A DNA stretch of 64,000 bases from Hyphomonas sp. (GCF_017792385.1 NZ_CP051230.1:2666001-2730000), one strand, 5' to 3'; numbered from the stretch's first letter, positions 8,432-18,406 are shown. Notes: generated by a model from the sequence alone, not told the origin. Numbers and translations are program-made.

Positions 8432-8866
8432 TCAGGCCTGCTGCGCAGCGATCACGGCCACAGTGAACCGTGAAATGCAGACCAGGCGTCCGGCTTCATC
8501 GGTGATGCGAATGGACCAGATCTGCGTGGTGCGCCCCAATGCCTCGGGTGTCGCGGTGGCATAGACGAAACCATCCTTCACCGGGCGGACGTGATTGGCG
8601 TTGATTTCAAGACCCACGCCAACGCGTTCATGGCTGTCCAGTGTCAGATTGGCGGCGATGGACCCGACGGTTTCCGCCAGCGCCACGGACGCGCCCCCGT
8701 GCAGCCGCCCATGCGGTTGCACTGTGCGTTTATCCACGGGCATTCGGGCGGTCAGGGAGTTTTCTGTTGCCTCGACGACTTCGATCCCCAGATGCGTGAC
8801 CAGCGTGTCCGTATCGTATCGCGTCAGCGAGGCAGGGTCGGGGGTGCCGTTCTTCCAAATCGACAT
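8432..8866 (-). CDS. Hotdog-fold acyl-CoA thioesterase (PaaI/YdiI type)
   Basis: 144 residues of a single hotdog domain. The motif QPHGRLHGGASVALAETVG carries the HGG turn and catalytic Glu seen in the EntH/YdiI/PaaI branch, which hydrolyses aryl- or acyl-CoA thioesters (DHNA-CoA, phenylacetyl-CoA intermediates, stray acyl-CoAs). The substrate cannot be set from sequence. It converges on the symporter gene with only 7 bases between stops and is followed on the same strand by no other gene of the pathway. Confidence 0.85.
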   Translation of the reverse strand: MSIWKNGTPDPASLTRYDTDTLVTHLGIEVVEATENSLTARMPVDKRTVQPHGRLHGGASVALAETVGSIAANLTLDSHERVGVGLEINANHVRPVKDGFVYATATPEALGRTTQIWSIRITDEAGRLVCISRFTVAVIAAQQA

Positions 8867-8951
8867 GTGTGAAGGCTCCGGTCAGTCAATATCGAGGCAA
8901 GCCTATCAAAGCGCTTTCCCCGCGTCCCCGGTGACGCGGAGGCAAGTGAGG

Positions 8952-11339
8952 TCAGACTTCTTTCGCGAGGCGGATCTTGCGGCCGGCGGAGAGGTGGTCG
9001 GCGGCCGCTACAATGGCGTCGGCATCGATCATGAAGTGGCGATAGAGGTCATTGATCGTGCCGGTCTGTCCGAAATGCTCCACGCCGAGTGGCGCCGTCC
9101 GGTGGCCCATGACAGAGCCGATCCAGGCCAGCGTTGCCGGATGGCCGTCGGTCACCGTGATCAGCGTCGCATCGCGCGAGACCGACCCCATCAGGCGTTC
9201 GATCTGGCTTGTGGCATTGGCGTGTCCGCGCGCCCGGGCCCGCCGCGCCGCTGTCCAGCCGGAATTCAGCCGGTCGGCCGATGTGATGGCCAGCACGCCG
9301 ATATCTCGACGGTCATTGCCGATGCGACCGGCAGCCTCGATCACTTCCGGCGCGACACAACCCTGATAGGCGATCACCACTTCGCAATTCGGTCCCGGTT
9401 CGCGCAGCCAGTAGCCGCCATCCACGACACCGCGGCGGAAGTCTGCATCGTCACGGGCTTTCAGGCCCAACTGGTCAATCGCGCGTGTCGTCAGCCGCAG
9501 ATAGACCGATCCGCCGGTTTCGTCGCGCAGCCAGGTCCGCTCGTCCGGATCGCCTTCGCCGCTGCGCTGCAGATAGTCGAACGACCAGTCCATGATGATC
9601 GACAATTCGTCCAGGAAGGCCGGCTCGAACGAGACCAGGCCGTCCTGGCTCATGCCGATCAGCTGTGCGCCGATGGATTGGTGCGCCCCGCCTTCCGGGG
9701 CCAGCGTGACGCCTGACGGGGTCCCGACAATGATGAACCGGGAATCTTGGTAACAGGCATAGTTCAGCGCATCGAGGCCGCGCGCCACAAAGGGATCGTA
9801 GACCGTGCCGATGGGCAGGATACGCTCGCCGAACAGGCTGTGCGACAGGCCAGCAGCGCCCAGCATCAGGAACAGATTCATTTCTGCAATGCCCAGTTCC
9901 ACATGCTGGCCTTCCGGCGAGAACTGCCATTTCTGCGTGGACGGAATTCTTTGCTCCCGGAACGTGTCCCCCTTTGCCTTGCGCGCGAACAGGCTACGCC
10001 GGTTCACCCAGGGGCCCAGATTGGTCGACGCGGTGACATCGGGTGAGGTGGTCAGGATCCGGTCCGCCAGTTCGCTGTCGGTCTTGGCGATCGCGTCGAG
10101 GATCTTCCCGAAACCGGCCTGTGTCGACTGGGTCCGGTCATCCAGGAAGACCGGACCGGCGCTCGTCACGCGCGGGGCTTCAAAGCGGCGGCGCCCTTCG
10201 GAGAAGAAGGCCGCGCCGTCCATCAGCGCCTGCAGGGCGTCCGGATCCTCGATGCCCGCCAGCTTGTCCCATTCCCGGCCCTCAGGCACGCCCATCCGTT
10301 TCTGGAAGTCTGCCATTTGCGGCGGGTTCATGAGCCCGGCATGATTGTCCTTGTGCCCGGCCAGCGGCGTGCCCCAGCCCTTGATCGTGTAGGCCAGGAA
10401 GACCGTCGGCCGGTCATCCGTGATGCTGTCAAAGGCATCGGTCAGCGTCTCCACGCACTGGCCGCCGAGATTGTTCATCAGCGCGGACAATTCCTCGTCG
10501 CTGCGCTTTTCCAGCAGGCTGGTCACATCGCCCTGATCGCCGATATCGTCCAGCAGGCGTTGGCGCCAGGCAGCGCCGCCCTGATAGGTGAGGGCCGAAT
10601 AATCCGTATTCGGACAGGACTGGATCCACGCTTTCAACGCCTCTCCGCCGGGCTCCTCGAACGCCGCGCGCTGCAGCACGCCATGGCGCAGCACCACAGT
10701 GCGCCAGCCAAACGCCTTGAAGATGGCGTCGATCTTTTCCCACAGGCCTTCATGCACAACCCCATCCAGGCTCTGGCGATTGTAGTCGATCACCCACCAG
10801 GTGTTGCGCAAATCATGCTTCCAGCCTTCCTGAAGGCATTCATATACATTGCCTTCATCCAGCTCTGCATCGCCGACCAGCGCGATCATCCGGCCCAGCG
10901 GGCGCTTGCCGGCCCATGACTTCGCTTCGAGATAATCCTGCATCAGGGAGGCAAAGGCCGTGATCGCCACGCCGAGGCCGACCGAGCCTGTGGAGAAGTC
11001 GACATCGTCCACGTCTTTCGTACGGCTGGGATAGGATTGTGCGCCGCCGAATCCGCGGAAGTTCTCCAGCTTTTCGCGCGTCTGGTTACCCATCATGTAC
11101 TGCATGGCGTGGAAGACGGGGGAAGCGTGCGGCTTGACGGCCACCCGGTCCTCGGGCCGCAGCGTATGGAAGTAAAGCGCCGTCATGATCGACACCATCG
11201 AGGCGCAGGAGGCCTGATGCCCGCCAACCTTCACATCCCCGTCTTCCTTGGGGCGCAGATGGTTGGCATTGTGCACAATCCACGAAGACAGCCACAGCAG
11301 ACGCTGTTCCATGGATTTCAGTGCGGTCACATCGGTCAT
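8952..11339 (-). CDS. AceE/transketolase-like thiamine-diphosphate dehydrogenase E1 component
   Basis: 795 residues with the homodimeric pyruvate dehydrogenase E1/transketolase architecture: an N-terminal ThDP domain (GGHQASCASM; GDAELDEGNVYE then NRQSLDG as the GDG-N type ThDP/Mg motif), a central pyrimidine domain (VELGIAEMNLFLMLG with the catalytic Glu) and a C-terminal domain. It is shorter than AceE (about 890) and resembles the alphaproteobacterial E1-like proteins related to MdeB (2-oxobutyrate dehydrogenase). No E2 or E3 gene lies nearby, so substrate and partner are unknown. The start at 11339 is chosen by homology over an upstream ATG that adds 25 poorly conserved residues. Confidence 0.8.
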   Translation of the reverse strand: MTDVTALKSMEQRLLWLSSWIVHNANHLRPKEDGDVKVGGHQASCASMVSIMTALYFHTLRPEDRVAVKPHASPVFHAMQYMMGNQTREKLENFRGFGGAQSYPSRTKDVDDVDFSTGSVGLGVAITAFASLMQDYLEAKSWAGKRPLGRMIALVGDAELDEGNVYECLQEGWKHDLRNTWWVIDYNRQSLDGVVHEGLWEKIDAIFKAFGWRTVVLRHGVLQRAAFEEPGGEALKAWIQSCPNTDYSALTYQGGAAWRQRLLDDIGDQGDVTSLLEKRSDEELSALMNNLGGQCVETLTDAFDSITDDRPTVFLAYTIKGWGTPLAGHKDNHAGLMNPPQMADFQKRMGVPEGREWDKLAGIEDPDALQALMDGAAFFSEGRRRFEAPRVTSAGPVFLDDRTQSTQAGFGKILDAIAKTDSELADRILTTSPDVTASTNLGPWVNRRSLFARKAKGDTFREQRIPSTQKWQFSPEGQHVELGIAEMNLFLMLGAAGLSHSLFGERILPIGTVYDPFVARGLDALNYACYQDSRFIIVGTPSGVTLAPEGGAHQSIGAQLIGMSQDGLVSFEPAFLDELSIIMDWSFDYLQRSGEGDPDERTWLRDETGGSVYLRLTTRAIDQLGLKARDDADFRRGVVDGGYWLREPGPNCEVVIAYQGCVAPEVIEAAGRIGNDRRDIGVLAITSADRLNSGWTAARRARARGHANATSQIERLMGSVSRDATLITVTDGHPATLAWIGSVMGHRTAPLGVEHFGQTGTINDLYRHFMIDADAIVAAADHLSAGRKIRLAKEV

Positions 11340-11497
11340 GATCGGTTTGCTCTGTCGCGGGGAGGCCGGGCCATCGTGGCGGCCTCGCATGGAATGATTG
11401 AGGCTTGGTATCACCGGAATACGGTCAGATCATCCCTGTTCATGCCAAAATCAGGGCAAAGCCATGCTGGCTTCGAGGGAATGTCCAGGCCAGCCTC

Positions 11498-11797
11498 TCA
11501 GGCGAACAGGTCCCCGGTCTCGGTGTCGCGTTCCGGTGACATGTCATCGCCCCGGTAGAAACAGGGATGCTTGATGCGGCTGAAGTTGCGATGGCGTTCG
11601 TAGTGAACCCAGCCGCCATTCGGCATGCGCTGGCTCAGGATCGGCGCGTCGCAGATCGGACAGGCCGAATGAAAGGATTTTTCCGGCCCGGCACTGTCGC
11701 TACGCTCCACCGGCATCCAGGAGGGGGCGACCTCGACGGTTCGCCCTGACGGCAGCCGGCGGATATGCGCGCGGCGACGGATCCATTTGATCGACAT
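11498..11797 (-). CDS. Small Cys/His-rich protein, possible zinc ribbon, unknown function
   Basis: 99 residues. A basic N-terminus (KWIRRRAHIRR) is followed by SACPICDAP, then HYERHRNF and KHPCF, which could give a CxxC plus His/Cys metal site. The start has a GGGAGC ribosome site 6 bases upstream. I do not recognise a named family. It is probably cytoplasmic, possibly nucleic-acid or zinc binding. It lies alone between the E1-like gene and the XRE regulator. Confidence 0.6.
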   Translation of the reverse strand: MSIKWIRRRAHIRRLPSGRTVEVAPSWMPVERSDSAGPEKSFHSACPICDAPILSQRMPNGGWVHYERHRNFSRIKHPCFYRGDDMSPERDTETGDLFA

Positions 11798-11959
11798 GGC
11801 AAGCTCCCGTGATCCTGGCTGGTCGCAAGTGTCGATCCGATTCGGTTAACCGGGCGTGGCCGGGGTGAGGGGTGCGGCTGTCACAAAAGTTTTTCACTGC
11901 CGACATTAAACCGTACAGAAACGCGCATATCGCTGCGGCAATTGCAAAGGGGCGGTGCG

Positions 11960-12310
11960 GTGTCGAGCGACTACGAACTGGTTTATTCCTTGGAAATCAA
12001 GGTTTTGGATCTTGAGAAGAAGGTTGGCGAGCTGGAACAGTCCATTGCGGGTCTGACACAGCAGCTGAATGCCGTGGAAAGCGAGGCAGCCGTCAACGTT
12101 CCCGAAGAGATCATGGAACGCATCGAGGAAGGTGAAAACCCGGTTCGCGTTGTGCGCCAGTACCGCCTGATGACGCAGAAGGATCTGAGCGATCTGTGCG
12201 GCATTCGCCCCAACCACATCTCCGCAATCGAGCGGGGCATGTCCTACGGGTTGAAAACGGCGAAGCGGCTGGCCGACGCATTGGAGGTTCCGGTCGATTT
12301 GCTGACATGA
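11960..12310 (+). CDS. XRE-family HTH protein with N-terminal coiled coil
   Basis: Residues 1-45 are a heptad-rich coiled coil (YSLEIKVLDLEKKVGELEQS), probably for dimerisation. The C-terminal half is a Cro/C1-type helix-turn-helix (MTQKDLSDLCGIRPNHISAIERG). The PVRVVRQYR lead-in followed by TQKDL is common in antitoxins of RelE/HigB-type pairs, but no toxin gene is next to it. GTG at 11960 is preferred because AAAGGGG lies 7-13 bases upstream; a TTG 18 bases earlier is the alternative. Regulatory target unknown. Confidence 0.7.
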   Translation: MSSDYELVYSLEIKVLDLEKKVGELEQSIAGLTQQLNAVESEAAVNVPEEIMERIEEGENPVRVVRQYRLMTQKDLSDLCGIRPNHISAIERGMSYGLKTAKRLADALEVPVDLLT

Positions 12311-12432
12311 GGCCGGGATGTGCCAGGCGGTGCGCGGGCGTCGGCCGCTGGGGTGAGTGAGATTGAAACGAAGGTTGCGGCGCAGAACGCAGCTTCGAGA
12401 AATGACTTAGGGGTCCCTTCGACAGGAAGGGA

Positions 12433-13308
12433 ATGGTTTTGGTGGAACGGTTCGAATCCCTTTCAAGGATTGCGCGGCGCAGTGCCGGGCCGATTTCGCG
12501 CTTCAGCGAGGTCGCCCTCACTGCCTGCCTGGGGATTGTTGCCGCCCGCCTGATCTGGCTGGGGGTCGAGCCGGGCGGAGCCGTCTCGCCTGACCTTCCG
12601 GTGCGCAGCGCTGCACCGGTTCAGCAGGGGGCTGGCACCCCGATGCTGGTCGACACGTCCCGCCTTGTTCACGAAAATCCGTTTGGGGCGGCCACCACGA
12701 TTGTTGCGGATTTGCCGGACGCTCCGGAGACCAGCCTGAATCTGCGCCTGCGTGGCGTCCGGGCATCGTCTGAGGAAGCGGGCGGCATCGCCTGGATTAC
12801 CACGCCCGACAATCAGACGGCAGCCTACGCACCCGATGATGTCATTCTGGATGGCGTTACGTTGCACCGCATCTACGCTGACCGGGTGACCCTGCGAAAG
12901 GGTGGCCAGACCGAGGCGTTGATCATGGAAGGCGGCGCGGGCCTCCTGTCCGTACTGACGTCGCCCGATAATGCGCCGGCGGCGCGCACGACAGGAAGCA
13001 CCCGGACGGCCACAGGCCGGGTCGCCCGCGCCGACCTGATGGCCAATGTGACGATCGATCCTGTTCATCGCGGCCAGGACTTCATTGGCTACCGGCTCGG
13101 AACACGCGGGGATACCGCAGTTCTGCAGAGCGCGGGCCTGATGCCGGGAGATATCGTGACCGGTCTCGATGGCGCTGCCATCACCAACGTGCCGCCCGCC
13201 GAACTGGCCCGCAAGTTTTCTGACCCGGCCGCCGTCCGCCTGGTGATCGACCGGAACGGACAGACACTCGAACACACTCTCGCGCCCGAGGAGGCCCGAC
13301 CGCAATGA
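12433..13308 (+). CDS. gspC: Type II secretion inner-membrane protein GspC
   Basis: 291 residues. There is one N-terminal membrane helix (about 27-45), a periplasmic homology region (NPFG, then LNLRLRGVRAS) that contacts the secretin, and a C-terminal PDZ domain (about 200-285, GYRLGTRGDTAVLQSAGLMPGDIVTGLDG). GspC links the inner-membrane platform to the GspD channel and helps choose substrates. It is the first gene of a 13-gene run; AGGAAGG lies 5 bases before the start. Its stop overlaps the gspD start (ATGA). Confidence 0.93.
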   Translation: MVLVERFESLSRIARRSAGPISRFSEVALTACLGIVAARLIWLGVEPGGAVSPDLPVRSAAPVQQGAGTPMLVDTSRLVHENPFGAATTIVADLPDAPETSLNLRLRGVRASSEEAGGIAWITTPDNQTAAYAPDDVILDGVTLHRIYADRVTLRKGGQTEALIMEGGAGLLSVLTSPDNAPAARTTGSTRTATGRVARADLMANVTIDPVHRGQDFIGYRLGTRGDTAVLQSAGLMPGDIVTGLDGAAITNVPPAELARKFSDPAAVRLVIDRNGQTLEHTLAPEEARPQ

Positions 13309-15254
13309 ACCTGAAGACCATCCTGTCAGCCACCGCCTTCCTGGCCGCGTCGCCGACCGCCCTCGCTTTGGCCGACCAGGCCCCGTCCGATACGGCGCGC
13401 CATATCCTGAATTTCGAGGATGTCGAATTGTCGGCGCTGATCGCGGACGTCTCCACGGTGACGGGCTATACCTTCGTCGTCCATCCCGAGGCACGCACCA
13501 AGCGGATTACCGTCTCTTCAACGACGCCGCTGACCCGTCAGCAAGTATTCGACGTGTTCCTGTCTTCCCTGCGGGTGCATGGGTTCACCGCCATACCGGC
13601 TGGCAAGGACACATATCGCATTGTGCCGGAAGCCAGCGCTACGGGCGAGGCCGGCATGGCCGCCTACGGATCGAATGCGTTCACGACAGAAGTGTTCAAC
13701 CTGAAACATGCAAACGCCATCGAGGCGGCGAAGATGCTCAAGCCGATCATCGATGAGCAGGGACAGGTGATCGCCAACAGCCAGTCGAACACGCTCGTCG
13801 TGGTCGACTATGCGTCCAACGTGCCGCGCCTGCGCAGCATGGTCAGCACGATCGATATCGATCCGTCGGTTACAGAGACCATTCAACTGACAAATACGTC
13901 TGCGACGGAGGTGGCCAGCATCCTGACCTCGCTGAATGCCAGTTCCAGCGACGATGCCTTCAAGACGAACTTCAGGGCCATCGCGTCAGAAGCAGGAAAT
14001 TCGCTGATCCTGCGCGGCGATCCCGCCGCTGTCGAACGCGCCAAACTCGTCACGGTCGAGCTCGATGGCCGGGATCGTCTCAAGGACACGATCCGTGTGC
14101 TGCCATTGAACAATGCCGACGCCGAAGAGGTTGTGCCGATCCTCCAGCAGGTCGCCTATGCCATCGACAAGCGCCGGGGCCTGTCCGAGCCGAACGAGGC
14201 CACCACGATTGCGCACCACGATTCCACCAATTCGCTCGTCATCAGTGCGGCGCCGGAAACCCTGCTCAGCCTGGAGCGCGTAATTGGGGATCTTGACCGT
14301 CGGCGCGCCCAGGTTCTCGTCGAGGCGATCATCGTCGAAATGTCCGACGACACGGCTCGCCAGCTGGGCGTGCAGTTCCTGTTGTCCGGCACCGAGAACA
14401 GCACGGTCCCGTTTGCTACGACGAACTTTTCTGCCTCCGCGCCGAACCTTCTCACCCTGGCTGGCGCCATCAGCAGCGACACGCCATTCTCAAGCGATGA
14501 TGAAGACGCCAATGACGCCCTGACCACCGCGGCCCTGAATTCCCTTCTCGGGCTGACCGGCCTGACCGTTGGTGTCGGCGGCCAGGACGGAGACACGCTG
14601 TTCGGCGCGGTGCTTACGGCTGTCGAAGCGGACACCAATTCCCGCATTCTGTCGAAGCCATTCAACATGACGCTGGACAATGGCACATCCTCCTTGCTGG
14701 TCGGTCAGAACGTCCCGATCACCACGGGACAGGTGCTCGGCGATGACAATTCCAATCCATTCACAACGGTAGAGCGCAAGGATGTCGGTGTCGGACTCAC
14801 GGTTACGCCGCGTATTTCCAATGACGGCACCATCCGTATGGAAATCTCCCAGACCGTGTCCAATGTAGCCGGTGCCATTTCAGCCGGTGTCACCGATGTC
14901 GTCTTCAACACGCGCGAGATCAATACCAGCGTGATCGCCGATGATGGCGAGATCATTGTTCTGGGCGGCCTGATCGAACAATCCGAAGCGTTCACGAACG
15001 AGAAGGTGCCGGTGCTTGGCGATATTCCCGTTGCGGGCCGTCTGTTCCGCACCGAGGGCAAGGCACTCGGCCGTACCAATCTCATGGTCTTTATCCGGCC
15101 GACCATCATTCGCGACCGGGCCGGGGCCAGCGCCGCGACCGCACGGTCTTACAATTACATCCGCGCCGAGGAATTGTGGGCCGGTGAAGGGGACTCCGGG
15201 TCGTCCATCGACAATTTCATCACGGAAGTCCTGGGAAGCCCGCCACCACGATGA
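13305..15254 (+). CDS. gspD: Type II secretion outer-membrane secretin GspD
   Basis: 649 residues. A signal peptide (to about residue 23) is followed by the N0 domain (ILNFEDVELSALIADVS), N1-N3 KH-like domains (TLVVVDYASNVPRLRSM) and the C-terminal secretin barrel ending in the family signature PVLGDIPVAGRLFR. It forms the multimeric outer-membrane gate. It is second in the operon and overlaps gspC and gspE by 4 bases each. It ends soon after the secretin domain with little room for a long pilotin-binding S-domain, which bears on the role of the lipoprotein at the operon end. Confidence 0.95.
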   Translation: MNLKTILSATAFLAASPTALALADQAPSDTARHILNFEDVELSALIADVSTVTGYTFVVHPEARTKRITVSSTTPLTRQQVFDVFLSSLRVHGFTAIPAGKDTYRIVPEASATGEAGMAAYGSNAFTTEVFNLKHANAIEAAKMLKPIIDEQGQVIANSQSNTLVVVDYASNVPRLRSMVSTIDIDPSVTETIQLTNTSATEVASILTSLNASSSDDAFKTNFRAIASEAGNSLILRGDPAAVERAKLVTVELDGRDRLKDTIRVLPLNNADAEEVVPILQQVAYAIDKRRGLSEPNEATTIAHHDSTNSLVISAAPETLLSLERVIGDLDRRRAQVLVEAIIVEMSDDTARQLGVQFLLSGTENSTVPFATTNFSASAPNLLTLAGAISSDTPFSSDDEDANDALTTAALNSLLGLTGLTVGVGGQDGDTLFGAVLTAVEADTNSRILSKPFNMTLDNGTSSLLVGQNVPITTGQVLGDDNSNPFTTVERKDVGVGLTVTPRISNDGTIRMEISQTVSNVAGAISAGVTDVVFNTREINTSVIADDGEIIVLGGLIEQSEAFTNEKVPVLGDIPVAGRLFRTEGKALGRTNLMVFIRPTIIRDRAGASAATARSYNYIRAEELWAGEGDSGSSIDNFITEVLGSPPPR

Positions 15255-16726
15255 CCCAGCCCCAGTTCACCTACGCCTTTGCCAAGGACAAGGGGCTTGT
15301 CGTCCTGCCGGACCGCCAGCCCCTGACAGTCGGTGTGCGTCAGGGCGCCGACCCGCTTGCGCTCATTGAGGCGCGGCGTGCGCTCGGCGGCGTGGTGGCG
15401 CTGGAGACGCTGGACCGGGAGTCGTATGACCGGCTTCTGGCCGAGGCCTTTGCCAAGGGGCCGATGGCGGATGATGACGTTGATGCCGCGATGGAAAGCC
15501 GGGGCGGACTGGAAAGCCTGATCGACGACATTCCCAAAGCGGCCGACCTGCTGGACGGACAGGATGATGCGCCGGTGATCCGTCTGATCAACGGCCTGAT
15601 CCATGAGGCCATCAAACGGCGTGCATCCGATATCCATATCGATCCGTTTGAGGATCATTTGTCCATTCGCTACCGGATCGACGGGGATCTCGTCGAGGTG
15701 CTGACACCGCCGCGGAAGCTGGCTGCGCCCATTGTCTCCCGCATCAAGGTCATGGCGCGGCTCGACATTGCGGAAAAACGCCTGCCGCAGGATGGCCGGA
15801 TCTCCCTGTCGGTCGGGGGGCGCTCCATCGATGTGCGCGTGGCGACCCTGCCGACCCGCTACGGGGAACGAGTTGTTCTGCGCCTTCTGGACACGAAGAA
15901 CGCCCTGGTCGGGCTGACCGAGCTTGGCATGGATCAGGACACGCTGGCCCGGTTCTCCGAGGCTCTGGCCCAGCCGAACGGCGTGATCCTCGTGACCGGG
16001 CCGGTCGGGTCCGGAAAGACCACGACGCTCTACGCTTCCCTGTCGCGCCTCAACAATGGCCGCGACAATATCATGACGCTGGAAGACCCTGTCGAATATG
16101 GTCTGCCGGGTATCAGTCAGACGCAGATGGATCACAAGGTTGGTCTGACCTTTGCGGCGACGCTGCGCTCGATCCTGCGACAGGACCCGAATGTGGTCAT
16201 GGTGGGCGAGATCCGCGACTCCGAAACAGCCGAAGTCGCATTCGAATTCGCCTCCACCGGCCGTCTTGCCCTCTCCACCCTGCACACCAACAGCGCCGCC
16301 GGTGCCATCACGCGCCTGCGGGACATGGGCGTTGAGGCCTATTTGCTGGCATCCACCCTTCGTGCGGTCATGGCCCAGCGCCTGGTGCGGCGCCTCTGCC
16401 CGAACTGCCGGACCGAGCGTCCCGCGACCGCTGTTGAACTCGACGCGCTCGGCTTCGCGGCGGGCGAAACACTCTTGGTGGGCGAGCCGGCCGGCTGCTT
16501 TTCCTGCGGCAATACCGGCTTTGACGGCCGCATCGGTATCTATGAACTGCTCGTCGTGGATGCCGGAATCCGGGAACTGCTCGGCGCGGAGGTCAGCGAA
16601 CATCGCATCGACGAAGCGGCCTTCTCCGCGCATGACCGCCTGATCGACAATGCCCGGCGCTATGTGGTGTCGAAGGAAACCAGCCCGGCCGAAGTGCTGC
16701 GTGTCTGCCGCAAGGGAGGCGGATGA
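15251..16726 (+). CDS. gspE: Type II secretion ATPase GspE
   Basis: 491 residues. The N-terminal N1E-like domain precedes the catalytic RecA-like domain: Walker A GPVGSGKTT (about 250-258), an Asp box, Walker B and a His box (STLHTNSA). The tetracysteine zinc motif (CPNC about 382, CFSC about 416) is characteristic of GspE. It powers pseudopilus assembly from the cytoplasmic face, working with GspL and GspF. The start overlaps the gspD stop (ATGA). Confidence 0.95.
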   Translation: MTQPQFTYAFAKDKGLVVLPDRQPLTVGVRQGADPLALIEARRALGGVVALETLDRESYDRLLAEAFAKGPMADDDVDAAMESRGGLESLIDDIPKAADLLDGQDDAPVIRLINGLIHEAIKRRASDIHIDPFEDHLSIRYRIDGDLVEVLTPPRKLAAPIVSRIKVMARLDIAEKRLPQDGRISLSVGGRSIDVRVATLPTRYGERVVLRLLDTKNALVGLTELGMDQDTLARFSEALAQPNGVILVTGPVGSGKTTTLYASLSRLNNGRDNIMTLEDPVEYGLPGISQTQMDHKVGLTFAATLRSILRQDPNVVMVGEIRDSETAEVAFEFASTGRLALSTLHTNSAAGAITRLRDMGVEAYLLASTLRAVMAQRLVRRLCPNCRTERPATAVELDALGFAAGETLLVGEPAGCFSCGNTGFDGRIGIYELLVVDAGIRELLGAEVSEHRIDEAAFSAHDRLIDNARRYVVSKETSPAEVLRVCRKGGG

Positions 16727-17934
16727 TGCCGGCGTTTGAATATGTTGCAGTGGACGGCCATGGCCGGCGTCAGAAAGGGATCATCTCGGCCGACAGTCCC
16801 CGGTCTGCGCGCCGCGAACTGCGCCTGCGGGATCTCATGGCGCTCGATGTCAATCCCGTCAGCGAAAAGGCTGCCACGGCCAGCCGCATCGGCGGGCGCA
16901 TCAGCGACAAGCAGCGGGTCCTGCTCGTGCGGCAATTGTCCGTTCTCCTGCAGTCCGGATTGCCGGTCGAACAGGCGCTCGCGGCGGCGGCAGAGGATGC
17001 GGCGACCCCGCAAACCCAGCGCGTGCTGCATGCCATCAAGACCGAAGTTACCGAAGGCGGCCGTCTGGCGGACGCCATGGCGGTGACGCCGAAAGCCTTC
17101 CCGCCCCTGGTGCGGTCCGTCGTGGCCGCGGGGGAATTGTCAGGCCGTCTCGGCGACGTCACCGAACGCCTGGCGACCTATCTGGAGCGCAGCCACCAGC
17201 TGCGCCAGAAGGTGCAGGCTGCCCTGATCTATCCGGCGGTGCTGGGCATCATGGCTATCGGCATGATCATCGCCATGATGCTGTTTGTCGTGCCGCGCCT
17301 AGTGGAACAGTTCGACCTGTTCGATGCGGACCTGCCGCTGATCACGCGCCTGGTGATCGGCCTGTCAGAGACGTTGCAATCCCATGGTCTCTGGATCGCT
17401 CTGGGCCTGGCCATGCTCGCAGTCGCTGTGGCCCGAGCTATTCGCCTTCCAGCCATCCGGCGCAGTCTCGACCGCTACAGCCTGTCGATCCCGGTGGTCG
17501 GCCCGTTGAATCGGACGGTTTGCGCCGGCCGCTTTGCGCGTGTCTTCGCCACCCTGTCCGGATCCGGCGCCACGGTATTGGAGGCGCTGGGCGGCGCAAA
17601 GGGCGCTGCGGGCAATCTCGTCTTCAGCGACGCCGCCGACCAGATCGCCGAGCGCGTGCGGGAAGGCGGATCCTTCGCCAGCGCGCTCAAGGCGACAGGC
17701 GTGTTTCCGCCGATGATGGTCCACATGGTCTCGAGCGGCGAGGCAGGCCGCGACATTCCCGGCATGATGACCCGCGCGGCGGATTTCCTTGATGTTGAAT
17801 TCGAGACCGGTTCCGCAACCCTGCTGTCATTGCTGGAACCCCTGATCATTGTTGTGCTCGGCGGTCTTGTCGGCCTGATCGTCCTGTCGGTCATGCTGCC
17901 GATCCTGCAACTCAACACGCTCGCCATCGGATAG
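16723..17934 (+). CDS. gspF: Type II secretion platform protein GspF
   Basis: 403 residues with the two repeated T2SF domains (RQLSVLLQSGLPVEQAL and RVFATLSGSGATVLEAL) and three membrane segments (about 165-195, 220-240, and near the C-terminus). It is the polytopic inner-membrane core of the assembly platform. The start overlaps the gspE stop. Confidence 0.95.
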   Translation: MMPAFEYVAVDGHGRRQKGIISADSPRSARRELRLRDLMALDVNPVSEKAATASRIGGRISDKQRVLLVRQLSVLLQSGLPVEQALAAAAEDAATPQTQRVLHAIKTEVTEGGRLADAMAVTPKAFPPLVRSVVAAGELSGRLGDVTERLATYLERSHQLRQKVQAALIYPAVLGIMAIGMIIAMMLFVVPRLVEQFDLFDADLPLITRLVIGLSETLQSHGLWIALGLAMLAVAVARAIRLPAIRRSLDRYSLSIPVVGPLNRTVCAGRFARVFATLSGSGATVLEALGGAKGAAGNLVFSDAADQIAERVREGGSFASALKATGVFPPMMVHMVSSGEAGRDIPGMMTRAADFLDVEFETGSATLLSLLEPLIIVVLGGLVGLIVLSVMLPILQLNTLAIG

Positions 17935-17943
17935 GAGGCAGTC

Positions 17944-18402
17944 ATGCGTACGAAATCGTCCCGCCGCCGCAAGGAAGCCAGCCGCAAGGATGCCGGCTTT
18001 TCGCTCGTCGAACTCATGGTGGTCGTCTTCATCATGGGCCTGCTGGCCACGCTCATCGTGATCAATGTCGCTCCGGCTACGGACCAGTCACGTGTCGGCA
18101 AGGCGCGCTCGGACATTGCCGCGCTGGAAAGTGCGCTCGATATGTACAATCTCGACATGTACAGCTACCCGTCCGCCGATCAGGGGCTGGCAGCCCTCAG
18201 CACCGCACCGGCCGGCGCGCAGGCGGCACAATACCGTCCCGGCGGCTATATCAAGCGCCTGCGCACTGACCCCTGGGGCAATGCCTATCAATATGCCTAT
18301 CCCGGCACACGGTCCGGCGGCGCCTATGATGTCTTCTCACCCGGCCCGGACGGGCAGGCAGGCAATGAGGATGATATCGGGAACTGGGACACCCAGCCCT
18401 GA
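17944..18402 (+). CDS. gspG: Major pseudopilin GspG
   Basis: 152 residues. A basic leader ends at G|FSLVELMVVVFIMGLL, the prepilin peptidase site with Glu at +5 and a hydrophobic helix. The C-terminal half has the calcium-loop features of GspG (SADQGLAALS, DPWGNAYQY, DVFSPGPDGQAGNEDDIGNW). It is the main pseudopilus subunit. It has a GGAGG ribosome site and a 9-base gap after gspF, the only clear gap in the operon core. No prepilin peptidase (GspO) gene is in the window. Confidence 0.96.
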   Translation: MRTKSSRRRKEASRKDAGFSLVELMVVVFIMGLLATLIVINVAPATDQSRVGKARSDIAALESALDMYNLDMYSYPSADQGLAALSTAPAGAQAAQYRPGGYIKRLRTDPWGNAYQYAYPGTRSGGAYDVFSPGPDGQAGNEDDIGNWDTQP

Positions 18403-18406
18403 ACCG

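Noticed and set aside
15155..16633. A 492-codon open frame opposite gspE
   Set aside because: It is a mirror of the conserved ATPase gene.
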